A model generated the notes under the pieces. The model was not told the DNA's origin. It worked only from the letters and a program-made list of their open reading frames with translations, and searched no databases. From positions 1-36,821 of the forward strand of contig NTKR01000006.1 of NCBI GenBank assembly GCA_002457065.1: a stretch of 36,821 bases of DNA, given 5' to 3'. Positions 24,424-32,238 of the stretch are shown in pieces; within the stretch, counting starts at the first letter, position 1; every line of letters starts with the position of its first letter. The translations under genes were made by a program, and so were the position numbers. Source of the DNA: an alpha proteobacterium MED-G10. Its GTDB lineage: Bacteria > Pseudomonadota > Alphaproteobacteria > Methylaequorales > Methylaequoraceae.

Positions 24424-25172
24424 CAGAATATTTTTGATTCTGCAATACATTTACATATTAATTCAGGACTGTCAGAGTCAACTCTTGGATGCCAATCAAA
24501 AAAAGAAAACCTTCTATAAAATAATGTCCCTTGATGTGGAGGTTTCATATAATCATAATTTATTAATTTTCTATACGATTCTTGTTTTAGTGAAATGTAA
24601 TTTAAATTATTTGATTCTGACAAATAAATATTTAACATTTTTCTTTTAATCTTTTTTTCCTCGTTTGTTAACTCTATTATAATATCCTTCTTCGCTGGCT
24701 TGATGAACTTGTTACTATTTATTTTCTTTTGAAAAAAATTGTATTCAGCAAATTCATATATACTGAAATATACATTCAACCTGGAGCAAATAAAGTTAGC
24801 GACATCGTGATCTTGGTGACCTCCCTCATATGCTGGACAAAAAATAGTATCAATTTTATAGGATTTTCCTATTTTCAAAATTTTATTATAGGTTTTTTCA
24901 ATATTTAATTTTAATGATCTAGTTGGTATATTTTGTAAAAAAAACTTTTTAAAACCAAGGTGAGATATTGAGCTCTTCATTTCTTTATTTCTTCTCTTTA
25001 CTTTCTTTTCGTGCCCATTTCTATCCCAATACCATTGTTGATTTTTAGAAATGACCCCATTCGTAAGGAAAAAAAAAAATAAATTTTTTTTTTTTAATAG
25101 TCGATTAATTATTATAGATGCTCCCACAATTTCATCATCCGGATGAGGAATTATAAAAAGAATATTATTCAT
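24423..25172 (-). CDS. PIG-L/LmbE-family zinc deacetylase
   Basis: 249-residue member of the PIG-L family, whose characterised members (PIG-L, MshB, BshB) de-N-acetylate GlcNAc conjugates. Zinc and catalytic residues are visible: IIPHPDDEIVGA gives His10, Asp12 and Asp13, and GGHQDHD supplies His119 and His122. Two back-to-back homopolymers (A12 then T11 on the coding strand, 25069–25095) encode KKKNLFFFF at residues 27–35. The gene overlaps the glycosyltransferase by 4 nt and the HpnL-like gene by a few nt, so the three should be made together. Substrate is unknown; a GlcNAc-lipid is the best guess from context. Confidence 0.85.
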   Translation of the reverse strand: MNNILFIIPHPDDEIVGASIIINRLLKKKNLFFFFLTNGVISKNQQWYWDRNGHEKKVKRRNKEMKSSISHLGFKKFFLQNIPTRSLKLNIEKTYNKILKIGKSYKIDTIFCPAYEGGHQDHDVANFICSRLNVYFSIYEFAEYNFFQKKINSNKFIKPAKKDIIIELTNEEKKIKRKMLNIYLSESNNLNYISLKQESYRKLINYDYMKPPHQGTLFYRRFSFFDWHPRVDSDSPELICKCIAESKIF

Positions 25173-26392
25173 TTATTTGTCAACTCTTTCCAATTTTTAA
25201 AAAAATACTGAAAAAAAATATCTTTCCACGATTTTTGTGAATTGTCATTTTTTAATTTCTTTTTAATTTGATGTATTTTTGTATTATTAATTAGCAAATC
25301 TTCTATTTTCTCTGCCCAAAGATTAGCTTCATATTTTTTTATTATTATACCATCTTCGCCACTTTTCCTTATTCTTCTTCCACCTCCATTTGGTGAAACA
25401 ATACAAACTGCTTGACAGGATTTTGCCTCTAAAACAACTTGAGGACCAGTTTCATACAATGAAGGAAAGACAAATAAATCACAAATATTTAAAAAAGATG
25501 AAATTTCCTTTTCATTAATATGGTCCAATATTACAAGGTTTCTTCCACCTAGCCTTTTACAATCATCTCCCTGAAGATTTTCTCCAGCTAAAATTGTAGT
25601 AACTTTATGTTTTCTTGATTTAAGGATTTTATGTATCTCTGATAAAAATAAAACTCCTTTAAGCTCGTGAATTCTTCCACAAAAAAAAATAATCTTTTGG
25701 TCAGAATTTATATTGTACTTTCTTAAAAAATTTAGTTTATTAACATTCTTTTTTTTAAAAATTTTTTTATCTATTCCTCTTTCAAGCTTAATAATTTTAT
25801 CTTGAAGGTGTTCTACCCTAAAGTTGTCATATGAGAAATCGCTAATCATTATTTTTTTACAATATTTAAAATATGAAATGATATTGGATATTTGATTTGC
25901 AGAAACTTTTTCAGGTAACTTTAATTTATTTATAAAAAAACCTGAAAAAGGTAAATGATTTAGAAATTTGCTTACATAAAATTTGGTATAATTGGGAGCG
26001 TCAGTGTGATAAGAGCTAGTAAGAGGAATGTTGTATTTTTTTGAAACCAATTTTGCTGTTTTTGACATCGTAAACAATTGATCGGTTGTATGAATTAAAT
26101 CAAATTTTTTTAACTTTAGGTATAAACTTGGATTTACGGGAGATAAATCAGTATAATCGGCATCAATGCCAAAAAACCTAAGAAATGAAGACGAAAAGAT
26201 TGGTTTAATTATATTCAAACTTATAAACTTATTAACAAGCTTTCGTTCTTTTTTTTTACCTAGAAAAAAAAATTCTAAGTAACAATCTAAATTTTCTTTT
26301 TCTAGTGATTTATATATTCGTTCCCAAAACTTTACATGGCCACCAGATTTTCTTGATAATTCCAAATCTACTAAAATTGCAACTTTAAACAT
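25169..26392 (-). CDS. GT4-family glycosyltransferase
   Basis: 407-residue GT-B glycosyltransferase. The C-terminal domain has FFCGRIHELKGVLFLSEI (GR....KG signature), TTILAGENLQGDD, HINEKEISSFL and FVFPSLYETGPQVVLEAKSC (the E-x7-E nucleotide-sugar site). The N-terminal acceptor domain has LIHTTDQLF and SSYHTDAPNY. It does not look like BshA or a typical LPS core enzyme at its N terminus. First of three overlapping genes with a PIG-L deacetylase and an HpnL-like membrane protein, suggesting transfer of an N-acetylhexosamine to a lipid. The donor sugar cannot be read from the sequence. Confidence 0.86.
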   Translation of the reverse strand: MFKVAILVDLELSRKSGGHVKFWERIYKSLEKENLDCYLEFFFLGKKKERKLVNKFISLNIIKPIFSSSFLRFFGIDADYTDLSPVNPSLYLKLKKFDLIHTTDQLFTMSKTAKLVSKKYNIPLTSSYHTDAPNYTKFYVSKFLNHLPFSGFFINKLKLPEKVSANQISNIISYFKYCKKIMISDFSYDNFRVEHLQDKIIKLERGIDKKIFKKKNVNKLNFLRKYNINSDQKIIFFCGRIHELKGVLFLSEIHKILKSRKHKVTTILAGENLQGDDCKRLGGRNLVILDHINEKEISSFLNICDLFVFPSLYETGPQVVLEAKSCQAVCIVSPNGGGRRIRKSGEDGIIIKKYEANLWAEKIEDLLINNTKIHQIKKKLKNDNSQKSWKDIFFQYFFKNWKELTNK

Positions 26393-26398
26393 TTCTAA

Positions 26399-27796
26399 TT
26401 ACAAAAAACTTAATCCAAAAAAATAAACATAAAAAGATATCATTAATATTGAAATTATATTCATTACAAGGCCAGTTTTAATCATAAAACTTATATTTAT
26501 TTGATTAGTTGAGAAAACAATTGCATTTGGCGGAGTTGATATTGGCATCATAAAAGCACAACTTGCTGCTAAGACAACTGGCAAAATAACTGTAACAACA
26601 TTTATATCTGAATTTATTGCAAAGGTACCAAGTAATGGTAAAAGTAAAAAAGTAGTTGCTGTATTACTCGTAAACTCTGTAAATAAAGATGTTAAAAAAG
26701 TGAGAATGAAAATAATTAAAAGTAAACTTAATTGATTTAAAAAAACTATATTTTTCGACAACTCGTTTGCTAATCCCGTTTCCATTATCAAAGAGGCCAT
26801 AGATAATCCTCCACCAAATAAAATTAAAACATTCCAAGGAATATTTTTAAACCAATCAAAACCAAGAATTACATCCATTTTTTTATTTACAGGTAAAATA
26901 AAAAATAAAATAGCACTAAATAAAGCAATTCCGGAGTCATTTAAATTAATATCTAAAAAGTTATTAATTTTAATTTTAAATATCCAAAGTAAAGCTGCTA
27001 AGATTAATATAAATAATGAAACCTTTTCTTTATTTGAAAATTTTCCAAGTGATTCATATTTTAATTTTAACTTTTTTTGATTAATTTTTTCAGTTTTATG
27101 CGAAATTCCTAAGGACAAATAAAGCCACAATATAAAAAGTAATGCCATTGATAAAGGACTTATAAAAACCACCCATTCTATAAAACTTATTTCTAAATTA
27201 AAATTTTCAGCTAAGAAGCCAATCATTACAGCGTTAGGAATCGTTCCAATAGGGGTCATCATACCACCAATTGATGAAGCATAAGCTACACACAAAATTA
27301 GCATTTTTGAAAATTTTTGATTTTCATCTCCTTTAAAATTATTTTCAACAATAAATTTGACAATTGGAAGCATCAAAAGGCAAGTTGCTGTATTTGATAA
27401 CCACATACTTATAAATGCTGTAATAAAAATAAAACACATTAAGAGAGAATTTTTATTTTTTCCAAACATTATTATGCTCTTAACTGCAAATCTTTGATGT
27501 AAATTGCTTCTTTCAAAACCATTAGCCAACAAAAAGCCTCCAAGTAAAAGAAAAACTACTGGACTAGAATATGGAGAAAAAACATCAACCAAATTAATGT
27601 CTTTCAATAGAGGAGCGATTATAATAGGAATTAGTGCAGTAATTGACAACGGTATTGCTTCCGTAACCCAAAAAAAGATCATAGTTATCATTAACTGAAG
27701 GACAATTCCTGCATTATAATCAAGATCACCATTTAAATTGAGAATTTCTGGAATAAATCCAACTAAAATTCCAACTAAAAAAAGTCTAGGTTTCAT
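26399..27796 (-). CDS. SLC13/DASS-family anion permease
   Basis: 465-residue membrane protein with about 11–12 TM segments, of the divalent anion/sodium symporter family (dicarboxylates, citrate or sulfate). The two SNT motifs that mark sodium and substrate sites are present: MWLSNTATCLLMLP in the first half and TEFTSNTATTFLLLPLL in the second. TEAIPLSITALIPII, GTIPNAVMIG and PISTPPNAIVFS are also typical. No TrkA-C domain is inserted. It overlaps uup by 11 nt upstream and precedes the glycosyltransferase by 6 nt. A C4-dicarboxylate substrate is plausible but not proven by sequence. Confidence 0.88.
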   Translation of the reverse strand: MKPRLFLVGILVGFIPEILNLNGDLDYNAGIVLQLMITMIFFWVTEAIPLSITALIPIIIAPLLKDINLVDVFSPYSSPVVFLLLGGFLLANGFERSNLHQRFAVKSIIMFGKNKNSLLMCFIFITAFISMWLSNTATCLLMLPIVKFIVENNFKGDENQKFSKMLILCVAYASSIGGMMTPIGTIPNAVMIGFLAENFNLEISFIEWVVFISPLSMALLFILWLYLSLGISHKTEKINQKKLKLKYESLGKFSNKEKVSLFILILAALLWIFKIKINNFLDINLNDSGIALFSAILFFILPVNKKMDVILGFDWFKNIPWNVLILFGGGLSMASLIMETGLANELSKNIVFLNQLSLLLIIFILTFLTSLFTEFTSNTATTFLLLPLLGTFAINSDINVVTVILPVVLAASCAFMMPISTPPNAIVFSTNQINISFMIKTGLVMNIISILMISFYVYFFGLSFL

Positions 27797-29609
27797 TGTG
27801 CTCTGATTTTATTTGTTCTAGTGATTTTTCTTCAATTTCAAACCACTCATTTTCAAGTGATGATATTTCATTTTGAATAGTATTTATACTTTTAATTAGA
27901 CTTTGATAGTCATCAGAATTCAAATCAAACTTTTGATTAAAATTTTTTAACTTGAGTGTTAATTCATTTAACATTAACTCTTTTTTTTCAATTTTTTTAA
28001 GAATTCTATTGATTTTTTTTTCAGCATTCTCTTCTTTCTCTTTTTTTATATTCAAACTTTTATCTTTTTTTTCCTTAACATCTTGTTCATCCTTACTACC
28101 AAATAAATTTTGGGGCCATTCATTCAACACTCTGTGATTACCCAATCCGTCTAGAAAAATTATTTTATTTACTACTTTCTCTAGAAAATCCCTATCATGT
28201 GAAACAACAAAAACACCTCCATTAAATTTATTTAAAAACTCAATTAAAATATCAATAGTTTCAATATCTAAATCATTTGTTGGTTCATCTAAAATTAAAA
28301 TCTCTCTAGGCTTGGCTAAGATTTTTGCCAAAAGCAATCGGTTCCTTTCACCTCCGGATAAAACTCCAACTTCAAAGTTAATTTTCTTTGGATCAAATAA
28401 AAAGTTTTTAAGATACCCACATATATGACATTTTTTATCGCCAACAAATAAGTAATCACCACCACCTGGAATCATATTTTCTTTTATTGTTTTATTATCA
28501 TTAAACTGTTCTCCTGACTGATCAAAATAACTAATTCCCAAATTTTTTCTTATTTTTATATTTCCCTCATCAATAATATTTTTATCTTTTATCAAATTCA
28601 AAAAAGTTGATTTGCCCGATCCGTTCTTCCCAATAATTCCAATTTTATCACCCTTCATTAGTTTGAAATTAAAGTTTTTCAATATAACCTTCTCATCATT
28701 TTCCATTAAAAATTTTTTTTTAACATTATGAAAATTTATCAATAAATTCGTACCACTTTGCTCCTCTTCGTCATATGAAATCTTTACCTTAGAAATTGAT
28801 TTTAAAAATTCACTTCTTTGTTTTTCAAAATCCTCTTTAAATGTAAAAATTTCAGACTTTCTTCTAACATTTCTTTTTCTCCTTGCAGTAACACCTTTTG
28901 ATAACCATTCCATTTCTTGAGTAAGAATTTTTTTTTTATTTTCTATTTCCCTTTTTTCTTGTCCAATTAAATTCTGACTCCAATTTTCAAAATCACTAAA
29001 ACCTTTCGGTGATATTTTAATCCCTGTTCTATCAATCCAGAAAACCTTATTTGTAATATTTTTCAAAAAACTTCTGTTATGACTTATTACCAGAAAAGAA
29101 CCTCTAAATTCTTCCTTTAAAAATATCTCAAGCCAATTAATTGATTCCAAATCTAGATGATTTGTAGGCTCATCTAAAAGAATAAGATCTGGGTTTGTAA
29201 TGATTACTGAAGCAAGATTTAATTTTCTCTTCATTCCCCCAGACAGTTGGTTTAATTTGTCAAATGGGTTTATCTTAAGACCTTCACATAAACGTTTTAC
29301 TATAAATTGATCATTTTCTTTATTATTAGTAAATTGATCCAAATACTCTAATATCCCAACTTCTTGATTAAAATTTTCTCTTTGATTTAAATAACCGATT
29401 TTAATTTTTGGGTTAGTCCATAATTCTCCAGAATCAATAGGTAAGCTTTGTGAAATAATATTAAAGAGTGTAGACTTCCCTACCCCATTTTTGCCTACTA
29501 TAGCGATATTATCGTTGTTATGGATACTTAGTGAAGCATCGTCAAAAATAACTTTTTTACCAAAAGCTAAGTTACAATGATTCAAAGAAAAAAAAACTTC
29601 TCTCTGCAT
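27786..29609 (-). CDS. uup: ABC-F ATPase Uup
   Basis: 607-residue soluble ABC-F protein with two ATPase domains and no membrane segments. First domain: Walker A GKNGVGKST (39–47), signature LSGGMKRK (122–129), Walker B LILLDEPTNHLD. Second domain: GKNGSGKST (327–335), signature LSGGERNRL (417–425), ILILDEPTNDLD. The linker WLSKGVTARRKRNVRR (236–251) and a lysine-rich coiled coil from about 500 to the end are Uup marks, which separate it from EttA. Uup is linked to ribosome function and transposon excision. The segment CHIC (394–397) is a CxxC where relatives usually have HV..Y. Its ATG lies 9 nt after the tRNA-Gln gene. Confidence 0.92.
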   Translation of the reverse strand: MQREVFFSLNHCNLAFGKKVIFDDASLSIHNNDNIAIVGKNGVGKSTLFNIISQSLPIDSGELWTNPKIKIGYLNQRENFNQEVGILEYLDQFTNNKENDQFIVKRLCEGLKINPFDKLNQLSGGMKRKLNLASVIITNPDLILLDEPTNHLDLESINWLEIFLKEEFRGSFLVISHNRSFLKNITNKVFWIDRTGIKISPKGFSDFENWSQNLIGQEKREIENKKKILTQEMEWLSKGVTARRKRNVRRKSEIFTFKEDFEKQRSEFLKSISKVKISYDEEEQSGTNLLINFHNVKKKFLMENDEKVILKNFNFKLMKGDKIGIIGKNGSGKSTFLNLIKDKNIIDEGNIKIRKNLGISYFDQSGEQFNDNKTIKENMIPGGGDYLFVGDKKCHICGYLKNFLFDPKKINFEVGVLSGGERNRLLLAKILAKPREILILDEPTNDLDIETIDILIEFLNKFNGGVFVVSHDRDFLEKVVNKIIFLDGLGNHRVLNEWPQNLFGSKDEQDVKEKKDKSLNIKKEKEENAEKKINRILKKIEKKELMLNELTLKLKNFNQKFDLNSDDYQSLIKSINTIQNEISSLENEWFEIEEKSLEQIKSEHNET

Positions 29610-29618
29610 TACATCTTA

Positions 29619-29693
29619 TGGCTGGGGTGGTAGGATTCGAACCTACGAATGCCGCTACCAAAAAGCGGTGCCTTACCACTTGGCCACACCCCA
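29619..29693 (-). tRNA. tRNA-Gln(UUG)
   Basis: 75-nt cloverleaf on the minus strand. The acceptor stem TGGGGTG pairs with CACCCCA, followed by G and an encoded CCA. The anticodon stem CCGCT/AGCGG encloses TTTTGGT with anticodon TTG (reads CAA). The T-arm contains GGTTCGAATCC. The 3' CCA is genomically encoded. It lies between ispE (53 nt upstream) and uup (9 nt downstream), all in the same direction, so it is probably part of a longer transcript. Confidence 0.97.
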
Positions 29694-29746
29694 ATAGTTT
29701 ATAAAAACATAATCATTTTTCATTTTTTATACAACCCAAATATTCT

Positions 29747-30622
29747 TTAAATTTTATTTATTATTTTTGTTTTTTTGGTCCATATTTCTTTAAACACACT
29801 ATTAATTAAAATATCAGCTTTATTCAAATCAGATAAATTGTTAAATATTCCAAAACATGTAGCTCCTGACCCTGTCATCCTTACGAGCTTGGAATTTGTT
29901 TCTGTTTTTAGTAAAGAGGTTATTTCTTTTATAGTAGGACAAATTCTTTCAGCCACGCACTCTAAATCATTATTTCTATTGTTTAACCCTTCAAAGAAAA
30001 GATCTGAATTAAAAAAGTCTATGTCATTATCGACTCTATTTTGACTAGATAACCTTACACCTTCAAAAATTTTTTTTGTAGAAATCTCAATGAGAGGATT
30101 TATAAGTAAAACAGGTAATTCTGGAATCTTTGATGATAAAAATTCAATGTTCTCACCCTTACCTTTTACAATTGCAGTTTTTCTAAAAAAACAAAAGGGT
30201 ACATCAGCACCTAACGAAAATAATAATGAATCTAAAGTATTTTTTTCGATTGAAATTTTAAATAGGTCTTTTAAACAATGAATTACTGTCGCAGCATTTG
30301 ATGATCCTCCTCCCATTCCAGAGGCTATAGGAATATTCTTTGTTAACTTAATGTGAACATTGATTTTAAATTTTGCATACTCTTCTAATAATTTTACTGC
30401 ATCCAAGATAATATTTTCAGTTTTAGATAAATTTTTTGCAAAAGGACCATCAATAGTAAAACTAAAATCCTTTTCTTCTTTAATACTTATAAAATCACCA
30501 TAATCACAAAAAGTCATTAAACTCTCTAGATTATGATAACCATCACAGGTTTTATTTATTAAATGTAAATATAAATTTAGTTTCAGTGGTGAAATATAAC
30601 TTTTTAAATCATTTTTGATCAT
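29747..30622 (-). CDS. ispE: 4-diphosphocytidyl-2-C-methyl-D-erythritol kinase
   Basis: 291-residue GHMP kinase of the non-mevalonate isoprenoid pathway. It phosphorylates CDP-methylerythritol. Seen: SPLKLNLYLHLINKTCDGYHNLESLM at the N terminus (catalytic Lys and substrate Asp region), the ATP loop NIPIASGMGGGSSNAA (PxxxGLGGGSSNAA), LGADVPFCFF and VRMTGSGATCFGIF near the C terminus. Length is typical. Its start overlaps the TPR gene stop by 4 nt. It is followed by tRNA-Gln after 53 nt. Confidence 0.94.
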   Translation of the reverse strand: MIKNDLKSYISPLKLNLYLHLINKTCDGYHNLESLMTFCDYGDFISIKEEKDFSFTIDGPFAKNLSKTENIILDAVKLLEEYAKFKINVHIKLTKNIPIASGMGGGSSNAATVIHCLKDLFKISIEKNTLDSLLFSLGADVPFCFFRKTAIVKGKGENIEFLSSKIPELPVLLINPLIEISTKKIFEGVRLSSQNRVDNDIDFFNSDLFFEGLNNRNNDLECVAERICPTIKEITSLLKTETNSKLVRMTGSGATCFGIFNNLSDLNKADILINSVFKEIWTKKTKIINKI

Positions 30623-32238
30623 AGTCCTGAGCTAATTTTCTTCTTCACGATTTCCTTGTTTTTAAACTCAGGGTCAATAATCAAAACTCTTTTCCATTGT
30701 GACTGAGCTTCACTAAACCTTCCGGCTTTCCAATAAGCATCTCCTAAATGATCATTAAGCGTTGCATCACCTGGTAAGAAAGAAACAGCTTTTTCAAGAA
30801 AATATATTGATTTTTCTATAAAATCTGAGAGATAGTAAGCCCATCCTAAAGAATCTAGAATATATCCATCCATAGGTTCTAACTCCACGGCTTTCTCTAA
30901 TAAATCCAGTGCTTCTTCTATATTTTTTTTTCTGTCTAACCAACTATAAGCAAGATAATTTATAACATAGGGATCATCAGGCTTCAGTTTCATAGCCATT
31001 TTTAAATCAGACTCTGCTTTCTCCCATTTATTCAGTCTTTCAAATGCAATGCCTCTTGAGTAAAATATTGACCATTTATTTTGAAATGGTTCATTATCAA
31101 TTATTTGTGAATATAATTTTATGGACTCAGTAAATAATTTTTTTGACCTGTATTTATCTGCTAAAAGAATTTTTATTTCGTAGTTTTTAGGATAATCTTC
31201 TAATAATTTTTTCAGTTCTTCAAGAATATCATTGTCATTTTTTAAACTATCTTGTAACGATAATCTCATTTTTAGAAATTTCATAAAATAAGGGTTCGTT
31301 CTTCTCGGATTTGATATTATTTGTTCAGCATTTCGATTCAGATTAATTATTTCAAAAGAACTCGCCAGTAATAATCTCATAGCATTAAAATCTTTCCTTA
31401 GTTTCAATGACAATTTTCCAAAAAAAATCGAATATTTATAAAGGTTTTTTTGATAGTACCAACTTGATATATTATAAAAAACTTCGGCTAAACCATCCTT
31501 TCTTGTTAAAACTGGGTTAAGAATTTCAAGATTATTTGAAATATTTTTTTTATTATATTTCTCTAAATTCAAATTTTGATATGAAAGCACTTCAATTAGT
31601 TCCTGAACCCCTTGCGAATTTTTTATTTTTAAATTTGCAAACAAGAGAATTTCATTAACCCTAGTAGATGAAAAATTTTTTTTTTCTATTTTTTGAAAAA
31701 ATTCATATGCTCTCTTCTTCTTTGCTCTTATCAACAAATCTAAACCATAATGAACACAAATAAGAGGTATACATTCTTCAAGATCCTCTTCGCTGTATTT
31801 TTTTGGTTTTTTTGAGGTCCAAATTTGTAATGCTTTAATAAAATTTGTATCTAAATGTTTTTCTAAATTTGAAAGATTTGATAAGTTTAACCCTTTTTTA
31901 GAGATAAAATCGTCAACTAGTAAAAAAAGATTAGCCGTTAAATTTTCTTTGTTTAATTTATTTATTTCTGATGCTATGTTTTTTGAATTTTCCCAATCAT
32001 CAAATATAACTGATTCAAAAAATAATTCCTCTAATGTCTCTTCCTTAACTACAGATAAATCTATTCTATTAAAAGTTTTTTTTAGTTTTGAGATATCATT
32101 AACCTCTTTGGCATAGAGCCACTGAAGGTAATCGCCATAAGATGTCTGATTTGAAGTTCTAGCTTGCAGATTATTGAAGCAGCTTATAAAAAAATAAGCT
32201 ATTAAAACTAATTTACATATTTGTGTAATTTGGCCCAC
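30619..32238 (-). CDS. Secreted TPR-repeat protein
   Basis: About 539 residues. A hydrophobic N-terminal segment (CKLVLIAYFFISCFNNLQA) acts as a signal peptide; the weak FISC could be a lipobox. Degenerate helical repeats fill the middle. At least four clear TPRs lie in the C-terminal 200 residues, with KWEKAESDLKMAMKLKPDDP, EEALDLLEKAVELEPMDG, EKSIYFLEKAVSFLPGDA and SEAQSQWKRVLIIDPEFK. The start is uncertain: the frame opens from an ATG at 32352, but that would overlap the ETF-QO gene by 140 nt. Three GTG codons (32244, 32241, 32238) precede the signal peptide, and the last has GAGGG at good spacing. A position between ETF-QO and ispE is common in alphaproteobacteria as I recall. Confidence 0.82.
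   Translation of the reverse strand: MGQITQICKLVLIAYFFISCFNNLQARTSNQTSYGDYLQWLYAKEVNDISKLKKTFNRIDLSVVKEETLEELFFESVIFDDWENSKNIASEINKLNKENLTANLFLLVDDFISKKGLNLSNLSNLEKHLDTNFIKALQIWTSKKPKKYSEEDLEECIPLICVHYGLDLLIRAKKKRAYEFFQKIEKKNFSSTRVNEILLFANLKIKNSQGVQELIEVLSYQNLNLEKYNKKNISNNLEILNPVLTRKDGLAEVFYNISSWYYQKNLYKYSIFFGKLSLKLRKDFNAMRLLLASSFEIINLNRNAEQIISNPRRTNPYFMKFLKMRLSLQDSLKNDNDILEELKKLLEDYPKNYEIKILLADKYRSKKLFTESIKLYSQIIDNEPFQNKWSIFYSRGIAFERLNKWEKAESDLKMAMKLKPDDPYVINYLAYSWLDRKKNIEEALDLLEKAVELEPMDGYILDSLGWAYYLSDFIEKSIYFLEKAVSFLPGDATLNDHLGDAYWKAGRFSEAQSQWKRVLIIDPEFKNKEIVKKKISSGL

Noticed and set aside
25169-26392. Reading the GT4/PIG-L pair as BshA/BshB of bacillithiol synthesis
   Set aside because: The glycosyltransferase N terminus does not look like BshA, no BshC is nearby, and a HpnL-like membrane protein is coupled instead.
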